From: Chthoniobacter flavus
GTDB taxonomy: Bacteria > Verrucomicrobiota > Verrucomicrobiia > Chthoniobacterales > JACTMZ01
DNA: 34,097 nucleotides
Direction of reading: 5' to 3'
NCBI GenBank assembly: GCA_945871065.1
Contig: CAMBUL010000026.1
Coordinates: 1-34,097 of the forward strand
In this document: positions 24,558-32,455 of the stretch, piece after piece
Layout of the letters: every line of letters begins with the position of its first letter
Position numbering within the stretch: position 1 is the first letter of the stretch
The notes under the pieces: model-generated
Database searches by the model: none
Told to the model about the DNA's origin: nothing
The model's input: the letters and a program-made list of their open reading frames with translations, nothing else
Made by a program: the position numbers and the translations under genes

Positions 24558-24679
24558 GCGGCAAAAGTCTGACTTGAAATCTCATTTCCTCTCTCTGCCC
24601 TCCCCATCACTTCCGGTCAATCCGGAACGCACGCCAAAGCAGAAGGTCTGCCGCGGCTCACCGCGCCTCACGACACGCC

Positions 24680-26008
24680 TCAATGCGGGCCGAGGTTTTC
24701 CACCATCCAACGCAAGCCGCCGAGTCCCGGCAGGAAAAGGTGCTCCCCTCCGCGGGTCTGCGAGAAAGCGGCCAGCCCCTTGTAACGGTGCCGCGGACGC
24801 GGGACCGCGAATTCGTCAGAGCGGTCACGGCGCCCGGCAATCGGGTCGGATCGCTCACCTTGGGAAATGAAGTCCCCATCGTTGATCCATTGCGACTGCA
24901 CAAACTCAAACTGACGACCTGGGTTGGCGTTGATGATGGCGAGGACAAGCCCCCGATCGACGCCATCGTCCTCAGTCACGCCCTCGGGGAGCACAGGACC
25001 ATAGGCCGAGCCACGGCGGAGAAGCCGGTGCAGACGCATGTCGACAACGGTCCCATCAAGTGCATCGCGCGGGTTGACGCGGCGGATATGGCAACCGGGC
25101 GCCGTACGGTCGCCATCCGGGTCCTCAGCACGGAAAGTAAAGTCGTTGTTTCTCATCGGATCCTTGGCAATTTCCGGGTCATCTTTTTCCGGCGAGAGCG
25201 CCATGGGACATCCGCTCCGCCACCGCCCCATCATTTGCGCCGCAACCAATTCCCGACCGTCGGGGGTCTCCGCATTGTCGCGGAGAAAGCGGCGGAAAGC
25301 CGCGACGTCCTGATGGATCTTGCGCAAGGAAATGTAGGTGCTGTTCCGCCAAAACTCTTCCGGTCCGGGCCCCGAGGCAATCACTCCGAGTTCGTTTTCA
25401 TAGCCGAGCACGAACTCTCCGGCTTTGGCCACCGGTTGCCCCGGCAACGGGTTGCCTCCCTGACCCTCGATGTAAGGACGGGAAATGCCGTCGACAAAAC
25501 CAAAGTGTTCGCGGCCGGTCGGCGGCAAACCGACATCAAGCCGGTTGATCGTGCGCAGGCCCCCCAGGCCGGCCACCGCCTCGCGGCCGATGGCGGCCTT
25601 CACGTCGCGCAATTCCGGCGAGCCCGCCATGATGAGCAGGCCGATGTCCAGTCCGTTGCCTCCATGCGGCATGTCCCAGTGCGACGGGTCATTGACTCCG
25701 ACATCACCGAGGAATTCCTTGCGGGCCGCCATACCTTGGATGAATTCGCGCGGAAAACCGTTCAGGATTTCGCGAGGCAGGCCGAGCTTGCGGAGGCCCT
25801 CCCAGGAAAAAGTCGCGTTGATCCACGCATTCTCGGGCGGCGCATCCCAGTGCGCCGCGGGAGTTATGTGCGGAAGCAGGCGCTTGATCAGGGTGATGGC
25901 GCTTCCCGCATCGTCGATCGTGAAGACATAGTACGTGCCGAAATACGGCATCGGCCTCGAACGGAGGACGGTGCCCTGGATGTCTTCCAGTTCAAGTTCA
26001 ACCGCCAT
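24680..26008 (-). CDS. Dyp-type heme peroxidase
   Basis: 442 residues. The dye-decolorizing peroxidase signature G-x-x-D-G is present at 170-174 (F-G-F-V-D-G-I-S), with catalytic Asp173. The heme-binding His307 lies in C-H-I-R-R-V-N-P-R-D, the usual H-I-R-R-x-N-P-R. The arginine-rich segment after it and L-F-L-P-G-L-G-G at the end also fit. The length fits the larger C-type group. It uses peroxide to oxidise bulky substrates. There is no signal peptide, so it is cytoplasmic or encapsulated, and no encapsulin gene is visible. A Shine-Dalgarno-like CGGAG sits about 7 bp before ATG 26008. It is the last gene of a four-gene set. Confidence 0.92.
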   Translation of the reverse strand: MAVELELEDIQGTVLRSRPMPYFGTYYVFTIDDAGSAITLIKRLLPHITPAAHWDAPPENAWINATFSWEGLRKLGLPREILNGFPREFIQGMAARKEFLGDVGVNDPSHWDMPHGGNGLDIGLLIMAGSPELRDVKAAIGREAVAGLGGLRTINRLDVGLPPTGREHFGFVDGISRPYIEGQGGNPLPGQPVAKAGEFVLGYENELGVIASGPGPEEFWRNSTYISLRKIHQDVAAFRRFLRDNAETPDGRELVAAQMMGRWRSGCPMALSPEKDDPEIAKDPMRNNDFTFRAEDPDGDRTAPGCHIRRVNPRDALDGTVVDMRLHRLLRRGSAYGPVLPEGVTEDDGVDRGLVLAIINANPGRQFEFVQSQWINDGDFISQGERSDPIAGRRDRSDEFAVPRPRHRYKGLAAFSQTRGGEHLFLPGLGGLRWMVENLGPH

Positions 26009-26023
26009 GGCACTGCTCCGGCG

Positions 26024-26539
26024 TCAGTTGGCCGCGTCGAGCATCTCGTTGACCGCCTCGGAGAGGCGCCGCATCTTGGCGATGTCCTTGATCGTCAGGT
26101 CAGGGTTCGCCGCGTAGAAGGCATCCGCCGTGTAAGCCTGCTGCTCGATGAGTTTGGCCGTCGCCGGGTCTGCCGCGCAGGTAAATCCCTCCCAAACCCC
26201 GGGCATGAGCAGATCAAACCACGGGCCGGCCTGGGTCACGACGTCTTGCAGATAGGGTACAAAATCCCCGTCGTAGACGGCAGAAACAAGAATGCGCGTG
26301 TCGTTGTCGAAGAGGATGACGCGGAAGTCATGGACCGTGCCGATGCGCTTCTCCCAGTAGCCGGCTTCGGCTTGGAAACGGGCGATGCGGTCGCGGAAAA
26401 GTTTGCCGCCTCCCGGCACCACGTTGCCGATCACATGGATCTCGCCGCGCTTGCCGATCCGCTTGCCCGGACCGTCGGGCTGGTTGGAGGAGGGCTGGGT
26501 TAGCGCTGCTTTTTCCGGGGAGATCTCGAGGTTGCTCAT
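26024..26539 (-). CDS. Hypothetical protein in the heme-peroxidase cluster
   Basis: 171 residues, no signal peptide and no membrane helix. I do not recognise the family. It is highly conserved-looking in the middle: G-E-I-H-V-I-G-N-V-V-P-G-G-G, then R-I-L-V-S-A-V-Y-D-G-D-F-V-P-Y-L. That suggests a ferredoxin-like alpha/beta barrel. The C-terminal part is helical and acidic. It starts 33 bp after the NTF2-like stop and ends 15 bp before the Dyp start, so all are in one operon. A role in delivering the electron donor or heme to the peroxidases would fit, but nothing in the sequence shows it. Confidence 0.65.
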   Translation of the reverse strand: MSNLEISPEKAALTQPSSNQPDGPGKRIGKRGEIHVIGNVVPGGGKLFRDRIARFQAEAGYWEKRIGTVHDFRVILFDNDTRILVSAVYDGDFVPYLQDVVTQAGPWFDLLMPGVWEGFTCAADPATAKLIEQQAYTADAFYAANPDLTIKDIAKMRRLSEAVNEMLDAAN

Positions 26540-26572
26540 AAGTTGTGGTTGTGGTGGTTGAGTTTTTCGGCT

Positions 26573-26950
26573 TCAGGCCGAAGGAAATGGCTTCGTGGCG
26601 ATAAACTCGCGCTGCTCGCAGATGCGGCCATCGCGCCAGGTGCAAACCACACCGAGTAGCGCGCTGAGCTTCTCGCCGGCGAGCGATATTCCAGTGGTCA
26701 GCGCGACCGAACAGGTGCGCGTTTCCGCGGCATCGCAAAAAAGCTGCAGGTAGGGATCGATATGGATGAGGTTGTCCGGATACTCGAGGCAAAATGCCTG
26801 CCCCCGCCGGAGGTGCTCCTCAAGATCGTGTGGTGCAGTATCCGCATCCATCCACCCGCGGAAGTCGGGCGCAAAATGCGCCCGGTAGTCATCCCAACGG
26901 CGCTCGTTCCAAGCTACGTCCACCGCGCGCATTTTGTCGGACAGGCTCAT
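26573..26950 (-). CDS. NTF2-like (SnoaL-type) protein in the heme-peroxidase cluster
   Basis: 125 residues. ATG 26950 was chosen because it overlaps the stop of the catalase-like gene as ATGA. The fold is NTF2-like: W-N-E-R-R-W-D-D-Y-R-A-H-F-A-P-D-F near the start (R-x-x-D and W/D helices), T-T-G-I-S-L in the middle, and a strand ending W-R-D-G-R-I-C-E-Q-R-E-F. The SnoaL group includes polyketide cyclases and many small ligand-binding proteins. It has no signal peptide, unlike the three other NTF2-like proteins in the window. Confidence 0.75.
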   Translation of the reverse strand: MSLSDKMRAVDVAWNERRWDDYRAHFAPDFRGWMDADTAPHDLEEHLRRGQAFCLEYPDNLIHIDPYLQLFCDAAETRTCSVALTTGISLAGEKLSALLGVVCTWRDGRICEQREFIATKPFPSA

Positions 26951-27915
26951 TGGCCGGCGCCGGCCATGGCGGCAAAAGGACAAGATTTCCATCCGCCCGT
27001 TCTTTGCGCGGCGGAGACTTCGTAAATGCCCCGCCGGATCTGCAGGATCGGATCGTCAGTGGCTTCGATGCCGTCGGTCAGGACGGTCGGATCGTGGTTC
27101 ATCACAAGATCGCCGATTTCCGCTTCGGTGGTCGGCGCCACCACGCGCAGGCGGCCAACCGTCTCCCGCCGACGGCCTTCGGGCCACAAGGCGGTTGCGT
27201 CGTTGATCGGGTCTCCCGGTTCGGCAAACTCGAGGACGAGGTCCCACTCGACCGGACCTTGCGCCACCTGGGCTTCAAGATCATTGAAGAGGACCTCAGC
27301 GTCTTCGGCCGACAGTTCTTTGACCTCCCGGAAACGGACGCCGGCCACCGGTTCCCAGTGGCAGCGCACCACGGTCTCCGTCCCGTCCTCGGCAATCCAC
27401 CGGAAGGCATGCACGGCGTGGAAGGCGCACCAAGGAAAGCCCGCGGGCGCGGGGGTCTGGGAGCGCATCTGCAAGACGGCCGCCGTGTTCGGGTTCCGGG
27501 CAACAAAGGCCATCAACCCTTCCTTGTTCATCGGCCCGCCAGGCGCGAGGGGCAACGCGGCTTCGAGGATGCCATGCAATTGCTCCAGGGAATTCACCAC
27601 GAAAAGCAATTGGCTGAGCATGACCAGATTCGTGACCCGGCCATTGGGAAGGTAAAAGCGGACCGCCATGCCGACCGTGTTGCCGAAATGCGCAAAAGGG
27701 TCGCCGCCGCCCTTGGAGACACGCACGGTGACGGGAACCTCGTCGCCCTGCAGATGGACAGCGCGGGTATATTTTCGGGCGTTCTCGTTGGCCCGGAAGA
27801 AACCGCGGAACATCCGTCCGTCGGCATGAAGGGCGCGGTAACCTTGGAAGTTACCCAGAACAGCGCGGATTTTTTGGACCAACTCCTCTGCGTCATCGTA
27901 TTGGCTGGCGTGCAT
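26947..27915 (-). CDS. Catalase-like heme peroxidase (SrpA/minimal catalase family)
   Basis: 322 residues, much shorter than normal catalases (about 480-750). ATG 27915 gives the start M-H-A-S-Q-Y. The catalase core is readable: the distal histidine in L-H-A-D-G (His30), V-T-V-R-V-S with Arg65, G-M-A-V-R-F-Y-L (82-89), D-A-T-A-L-W-P (239-245), and near the C-terminus D-P-I-L-Q-I-R-R-G-I-Y with Tyr298 as the likely heme ligand. This layout matches the catalase-related peroxidases such as SrpA, which often oxidise organic substrates better than they dismutate peroxide. There is no signal peptide. It is the first gene of the minus-strand cluster and lies 66 bp from the divergent LuxR-type gene. 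Confidence 0.85.
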   Translation of the reverse strand: MHASQYDDAEELVQKIRAVLGNFQGYRALHADGRMFRGFFRANENARKYTRAVHLQGDEVPVTVRVSKGGGDPFAHFGNTVGMAVRFYLPNGRVTNLVMLSQLLFVVNSLEQLHGILEAALPLAPGGPMNKEGLMAFVARNPNTAAVLQMRSQTPAPAGFPWCAFHAVHAFRWIAEDGTETVVRCHWEPVAGVRFREVKELSAEDAEVLFNDLEAQVAQGPVEWDLVLEFAEPGDPINDATALWPEGRRRETVGRLRVVAPTTEAEIGDLVMNHDPTVLTDGIEATDDPILQIRRGIYEVSAAQRTGGWKSCPFAAMAGAGQ

Positions 27916-27980
27916 AATGATCAATGACCGAGCCAGTATCCTACCGGCCGCTCTCGCACGAGCAATAGGACAAACGTCCC

Positions 27981-28916
27981 ATGCCACCCTCCATGTCCTC
28001 TTGGCAAAACCCTACCCCGGTTGCTATCTTGACCGTTGTGCCTTCGAATTTGCTGTCGCTTTTGTCCGACGCCTCCGAAGCTGATTCAGTTGATGAGTTT
28101 GCCGAGGCCCTCCTGCGCGCATGGGCCTGCGTGGTGCGGGCGGATTACCATTCGCTTATCCGTTTCTCACAGCCCAGCGAAACCGTGACCTACTGGCACC
28201 CGGGCGAGGGTCGACTGGGACCGGACCACTGGCTGCCGCGGCTCTTTGCCGGACTTTTGGCTGCGGAGAAACCGTTGGAAACCCACCCGAGTACAGAAGC
28301 ATTTCTCAAGCACGGGCCCGGGGCCTACCTGAGGAGTGCCATCGAGAAGGACAAAGTTTGGCGGCGTCGGCGCCACTACCGGTTGGTCGATAGCAAGCAC
28401 GGCATCGAGGACACCCTCACGCTCTTTCTTTCGCCGGCGCACGGAGCACTCGTCACATTGCATGCCGGTTCCAAGGGATCCCACTTCGAGTCCACGGTGT
28501 CGGCCCCGGCCCAAGAGTTTGGTTCCATCGCCGATGCGCTGGTCGCGGCGCGCGGCGGATTCAACGATCGAACCCCAGCGCCAAAACCCCGACTGACCAA
28601 GCGTGAAGCGGAAATCCTCCGCTGGGTGGCCGAAGGCAAACGCAATGCCGAGATCGCGATCATCCTTGCTTTGAGTGCCCACACGGTCCGCAACCATCTC
28701 GAGAACATTTTCGCCAAACTCCAAGTGGACACACGGACCGCGGCGGCCGCGGCGCTGCATGCGATGGCAATACCGCGACAGGCGACGACAACAGACAACC
28801 CCGCGGCGACCGGGCGGAAACTCCCGTCCGGTGGCAAAAACAGCCGTCGTTACCCGCGCACCGGAGCAGCCAGAGCAATCTCCGTTGCCACGAAGGACTT
28901 GAAGTCGGCCTCGTAA
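27981..28916 (+). CDS. LuxR-type transcription regulator, divergent to the heme-peroxidase cluster
   Basis: 311 residues. A C-terminal LuxR/GerE helix-turn-helix (about 203-265) has L-T-K-R-E-A-E-I-L-R-W-V-A-E-G-K and H-T-V-R-N-H-L-E-N-I-F-A-K-L. There is no receiver domain. The N-terminal 195 residues are an unrecognised sensory region, and a basic, Ser/Thr-rich tail of about 45 residues follows the HTH. It shares a 66-bp divergent gap with the catalase-like gene, so it likely controls it. A GGAC-N4-GTCC half-pair (27968-27979) sits directly before its start. The start could also be a later codon (ATG 27993). Its 3' end overlaps the opposite gene by 67 bp. Confidence 0.8.
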   Translation: MPPSMSSWQNPTPVAILTVVPSNLLSLLSDASEADSVDEFAEALLRAWACVVRADYHSLIRFSQPSETVTYWHPGEGRLGPDHWLPRLFAGLLAAEKPLETHPSTEAFLKHGPGAYLRSAIEKDKVWRRRRHYRLVDSKHGIEDTLTLFLSPAHGALVTLHAGSKGSHFESTVSAPAQEFGSIADALVAARGGFNDRTPAPKPRLTKREAEILRWVAEGKRNAEIAIILALSAHTVRNHLENIFAKLQVDTRTAAAAALHAMAIPRQATTTDNPAATGRKLPSGGKNSRRYPRTGAARAISVATKDLKSAS

Positions 28917-29311
28917 AGTGTGTCGGAAGCAATCCGCTCCCAGGCCTGGCGGAACGCCGGTTTGGCCAGCGCATCATGCATTCCGAGACGCCACAGATTC
29001 CACATGCCCTCGTCGAAATAGCCGCGGCGGTGCAGATACCACTCCTCGAAACACATGCCGAAATACGTCCGCATCACACGCATGATCGCGCCCGCATCGT
29101 CGCGTCCTTCCAGGCAAAAGGCCGGATCGTGGACCTCTTCCGGCAACCGCTCCATTACCTCGAGGAAGCGACGCGAATGGTCCCCAAAATGCTCGACCGC
29201 CAACTGCACGCGCAACACCCCCAACTGCCTCCACAGCGCGTAGCCTGCGACAAGAACGCTGAGGATCGTGGCCAGACTTCCGCCCACGCCCAGCCAATCG
29301 GTGACAGTCAT
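28850..29311 (-). CDS. Hypothetical single-pass membrane protein
   Basis: 153 residues. ATG 29311 (MTVTDWLG) begins with a membrane helix (about 5-25: LGVGGSLATILSVLVAGYAL) followed by a basic turn (W-R-Q-L) and a helical cytosolic part. It has a M-R-T-Y-F-G-M-C-F-E-E-W-Y-L-H segment. I associate this layout with uncharacterised DUF-type inner-membrane proteins but do not name it. It is convergent with the LuxR-type gene, and their coding ends overlap by 67 bp. Both frames look like real protein, and one of the two ends might be shorter. Confidence 0.6.
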   Translation of the reverse strand: MTVTDWLGVGGSLATILSVLVAGYALWRQLGVLRVQLAVEHFGDHSRRFLEVMERLPEEVHDPAFCLEGRDDAGAIMRVMRTYFGMCFEEWYLHRRGYFDEGMWNLWRLGMHDALAKPAFRQAWERIASDTLYEADFKSFVATEIALAAPVRG

Positions 29312-29479
29312 AAGTTGGAGAATAGAGACAAACTCACGTCTCATGCCTACGCGAGAAAGGGCCATCTTCCAAGCCTCGCGGTCGGGACGAGTCAGCCCTC
29401 AGGTCCGGACTCTCAGACGAGGGACGGCTGCAACGCAAAAGATTGACCTCTTCAGTCTCTCCGCGTGCCATCAACGTCA

Positions 29480-30349
29480 ATGAGCCCATGGATCCTCGCC
29501 GCCCGACCGCGCACCTTGGGTGCCGCGCTTATCCCCGTGATCGCCGGATGCGCTTTGGCCATTTCGGTCAGCGCCTTTGATCCGTTGGGTTCCGCTCTCA
29601 TCCTCGCCTGCGCCGTCCTCATCCAAATCGCGACCAACTTTTTCAACGACGCCCTCGACCACGCCAAAGGCGCCGACACCGCCGGGCGACTCGGCCCGAC
29701 CCGCGTCACCTCGGCCGGACTCCTCCCCGCGCGCCGGGTGATGACCGGCGCCTTTCTCACCCTCACGCTGGCCGCCCTCCTCGCACTCCCTCTTGTTCTC
29801 CGCGGCGGCGGGATCATTCTGCTCATCGGCCTCCTCTCCCTGCTCTTCGCCTATGCCTACACCGGCGGCCCTTTTCCCTTGGCCTACCTCGGACTCGGGG
29901 AAATTTTCGTCACCCTCTTTTTCGGTCTCATCGCCGTGGGCGGCACCTTTTATCTCAACACCCTCACCTTCTCCGCCGCCGCGATTCTGGCCGGACTGCA
30001 AATCGGCCTGCACTCCAGCGTGCTGCTCGCGGTCAATAATCTCCGTGACCTCGAAACCGATCGTGCGGCGAACAAGAGAACGCTGGCCGCCCGGTTCGGG
30101 CTCACCTTTGCCCGCCGCGAAAACGCCGCACTCGTCATCGCCCCCTTCATCCTCGGCCTCGCCTGGCTCCCGCTCGGCTATCTCTGGGCCTTTCTTCTCC
30201 CGTTGATCACCCTGCCCCTGGCCTGGTGGCTGGCCCGCGCCTGCCTCGCCGCCACCCCCGACCGCAAGGTCAACCAACTTCTCGCCCAGGCCGCCGCCCT
30301 GCATGCCGCCTTCGGCCTCCTCCTTGCCCTCGCCTTTCTGCTCCCGTGA
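29480..30349 (+). CDS. menA: 1,4-dihydroxy-2-naphthoate prenyltransferase MenA
   Basis: 289 residues, inner membrane, UbiA superfamily. It attaches the polyprenyl chain to 1,4-dihydroxy-2-naphthoate, the last-but-one step of menaquinone synthesis. Two Asp-rich motifs are visible: N-F-F-N-D-A-L-D-H-A-K-G-A-D (about 52-65) and N-N-L-R-D-L-E-T-D-R (about 186-195). The N-terminal R-P-R-T-L-G-A-A-L and the R-L-G-P-T-R segment also fit MenA of E. coli. About eight membrane helices are expected. ATG 29480 was chosen, and a GTG at 29465 would add five residues. The stop overlaps the menC start as GTGA. Confidence 0.92.
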   Translation: MSPWILAARPRTLGAALIPVIAGCALAISVSAFDPLGSALILACAVLIQIATNFFNDALDHAKGADTAGRLGPTRVTSAGLLPARRVMTGAFLTLTLAALLALPLVLRGGGIILLIGLLSLLFAYAYTGGPFPLAYLGLGEIFVTLFFGLIAVGGTFYLNTLTFSAAAILAGLQIGLHSSVLLAVNNLRDLETDRAANKRTLAARFGLTFARRENAALVIAPFILGLAWLPLGYLWAFLLPLITLPLAWWLARACLAATPDRKVNQLLAQAAALHAAFGLLLALAFLLP

Positions 30350-31329
30350 AAATCTGGGCGCACCACTACACACTGGAGCCCGGATCCGATCCGGCCCGCG
30401 CCGCACGTGGTCCGCGAAACGGTGCACTTCTCCGCGTCGAGTTCGAAGATGAAACAATCGGCTATACCGACCTGCATCCGTGGGAGGAATTTGGGCACGC
30501 TTCGCTGGCCTATCATCTGGCATCACTCTGCACGGACCAACCGGCACTGTTGGCCAATCTTGCCCTGCGCCACGCCCACACCGATGCCGCAGCGCGCCGA
30601 GCAGGGCTCTCGCTTTTCGATGGGCTTCCCGAAGTGCGCAGCCATGCCCTTTTCACCGATTGGACAGCCGCTCCGCGCAGGGCGTTCGAGCAATGCGTGG
30701 CAGGAGATTACACCGCGGTTAAACTCAAGATCGGACGCAATAGGCAGCGCGAAGCAGAGGCGCTCAACGCATTGGCCGATCTGCCGCTGCGCTGGCGCCT
30801 CGATGCCAATGCCTCCTTCACGACCGGCGGCGTATCGATCGACGCCTTTCTCACCAACCTCAATCCGAACATCCGACAACATATTGAATTCCTCGAAGAC
30901 CCGTTCCCTTACCATCCGGACGCGTGGCCTGCATTCTCGCAGCGCGAAAAACTCCCTCTCGCCCTCGACTGGGAACTTCCCGACTCCCCCCCGCCTTGGC
31001 CCGGCGCGCAAATTGTCGTGATCAAACCCGCCTCCCAAGACGCCTTCCCCCTCGCTCTCGCCGCCGCGCAGGCCGGTTTGGAAATCGTGGTCAGCCACAG
31101 CATGGACCATCCCCTCGGCCAAGCGGTCGCCCTTTGGACCGCCCAGCGTTTGCGCCAGCGCCACGGCGATCTCGTCCGCCAGGGCGGACTCCAAGCCGCC
31201 GGACTTTACCAGCCGGACGAATTCAGCGCCCAAATCAAAACAAACGGTCCATTCACCACGCCCCCGCCCGGCACCGGCTTCGGGTTTGACGACCTTCTGA
31301 GCCTACTTCCTTGGCAGCCACTCCGATGA
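30346..31329 (+). CDS. menC: o-Succinylbenzoate synthase MenC
   Basis: 327 residues, enolase superfamily. It dehydrates SHCHC to o-succinylbenzoate in menaquinone synthesis. The GTG at 30346 overlaps the menA stop (GTGA). The active-site set is complete: K126-x-K128 in V-K-L-K-I-G-R, then metal ligands Asp153 (L-D-A-N), Glu184 (L-E-D-P-F) and Asp208 (A-L-D-W-E), and Lys227 (V-I-K-P-A). Spacing mirrors E. coli MenC. The next gene starts within its stop codon (ATGA), so three genes are tightly coupled. Other men genes are not in the window. Confidence 0.92.
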   Translation: MKIWAHHYTLEPGSDPARAARGPRNGALLRVEFEDETIGYTDLHPWEEFGHASLAYHLASLCTDQPALLANLALRHAHTDAAARRAGLSLFDGLPEVRSHALFTDWTAAPRRAFEQCVAGDYTAVKLKIGRNRQREAEALNALADLPLRWRLDANASFTTGGVSIDAFLTNLNPNIRQHIEFLEDPFPYHPDAWPAFSQREKLPLALDWELPDSPPPWPGAQIVVIKPASQDAFPLALAAAQAGLEIVVSHSMDHPLGQAVALWTAQRLRQRHGDLVRQGGLQAAGLYQPDEFSAQIKTNGPFTTPPPGTGFGFDDLLSLLPWQPLR

Positions 31330-31687
31330 ATCAACAAGCCCCCGCACCTCCCATCTGGTGGCTCATCTGGGCAACCATCACCGCAGCATTTTTCCTCGCG
31401 GTCGGCATCTTCGAAACCGCCGCCACCCCGGCCAGCACGCTGTCATGGCTCGCCCTCATGGCCCTCCCGCCCTTCCTTGACTCCGCGGTCATCCGCTTCG
31501 GCCTGCTCCGCCAGTGTCCCGGGCACGGCCCAAGAAGTTCATCTTCTTCCTCCTCGGCCTCGCCCTCGCGCAATCCGGCGGCTTCTTTGCCCTCATCCTC
31601 AGCTCACCCTGGAAAACACCCTTGGCCGCGGCCGACCTCGTTCTTATCGTCGTCTATATCCCCGCCCTCATCATCCGGCGCCCTTGA
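31326..31687 (+). pseudogene. Frameshifted small membrane-protein gene
   Basis: ATG 31326 overlaps the menC stop. The first 65 or so codons encode a membrane protein (W-W-L-I-W-A-T-I-T-A-A-F-F-L-A-V-G-I-F, then L-S-W-L-A-L-M-A-L-P-P-F). After about base 31520 this frame turns into Ser/Pro-rich nonsense. A different frame (shift of -1, codons from about 31532) continues with K-K-F-I-F-F-L-L-G-L-A-L-A-Q-S-G-G-F-F-A-L-I-L and ends I-I-R-R-P with TGA at 31685. Joined, they give a compact three- or four-helix membrane protein of about 120 residues. Either the gene is broken, or the sequence has an error near 31515-31530. I do not recognise the family. Confidence 0.7.
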
Positions 31688-31706
31688 ACCCAAAATCGCA
31701 TCCCTT

Positions 31707-32267
31707 ATGACCCGTTCCCCCCTCACCCTCCTTGTTCTCCTCGCCGTTCAGGTCTCCCTCCCTGCTCTGGCCGCCGAGCCGGCCAAAATCCTCTTCGACT
31801 TCGCCGACCCCGCCGCTCTGCGCGGATGGCAAGTCCGAGACGACGGAGTGATGGGCGGTCTCTCGAAAGGAAACATCACCCGCGATCCGGCCGGTTACGC
31901 CGTCTTCAGCGGCCAAGTGTCGCTCGAAAACAATGGTGGATTTTCCTCCATGCAAACCAACTTCGACCCCATTGAAGTTTCCCAGTACGAGCAGGCCGTC
32001 ATTCGCCTGAAAGGCGACGGCAAAGATTACCGTTTCATCGTCAAAGCGGAAAACGACGCCCGCCACTATTACGTGGCCGAGTTCCCCACGACAGGCGATT
32101 GGGAAGAGATCAAAATCCCCCTGCGCACCATGTATCCTGTCCGCCGCGGCGACCGCCTCGACTTGCCCGATTACCCCGCCGAAACCCTGTCCCAAGTCCG
32201 CCTCATGATCGCCAACGGACGAGCGGAATCCTTCCAACTCCAAATCGCGGGCATTGCCCTTGATTAA
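31707..32267 (+). CDS. Secreted CIA30-domain protein
   Basis: 186 residues. ATG 31707 gives a signal peptide (LLVLLAVQVSLPALA, cleaved near residue 22). The mature part is one CIA30-type beta-sandwich (about 28-186). It carries the family mark R-D-D-G-V-M-G-G-L-S-K-G near the start, F-S-G-Q-V-S-L-E-N-N-G-G-F-S-S at about 70-84, and Y-R-F-I-V-K-A in the middle. CIA30 was first named for complex I assembly in fungi, but bacterial secreted members have an unknown, probably carbohydrate-binding role. It follows the frameshifted gene by 19 bp and is probably in the menA-menC transcript. Confidence 0.82.
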   Translation: MTRSPLTLLVLLAVQVSLPALAAEPAKILFDFADPAALRGWQVRDDGVMGGLSKGNITRDPAGYAVFSGQVSLENNGGFSSMQTNFDPIEVSQYEQAVIRLKGDGKDYRFIVKAENDARHYYVAEFPTTGDWEEIKIPLRTMYPVRRGDRLDLPDYPAETLSQVRLMIANGRAESFQLQIAGIALD

Positions 32268-32421
32268 ATGCGCAAAGGCCACTCACCGTGGCGCACTTGC
32301 GGATTGATATGATCTGGCATGAGGCCTGCGGCTGGATTGGCGCCCGATTGGGGCGAAGGCTACATCGAGTCGATCCTCGCCGAGTGGACCCATGCTTCGG
32401 ACCCAGCCCGGGTCCCGATCC

Positions 32422-32455
32422 CACACATGGACTTTCTGCAGAAAGTCCATGTGTG
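32422..32455. repeat. Perfect 34-bp palindrome
   Basis: The sequence from 32422 to 32455 is fully self-complementary with no loop: each 17-bp arm begins CACACATGG and the centre is CTGCAG. It lies between the convergent CIA30 gene and priA. It could end transcription from both sides, or be an extragenic repeat or a site for a dimeric or cruciform-binding protein. It has no T-run. Confidence 0.8.

Noticed and set aside
31521-31530. Programmed -1 ribosomal frameshift to join the two halves of the gene behind menC
   Set aside because: The bases around the junction (T-CCC-GGG) do not form a good slippery heptamer and no stimulatory structure is obvious, so mutation or sequencing error is more likely.
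31311-32267. Single 318-aa protein fusing a membrane segment to CIA30
   Set aside because: The middle is a Ser/Pro-rich out-of-frame translation, and the CIA30 part has its own start codon and signal peptide at 31707.
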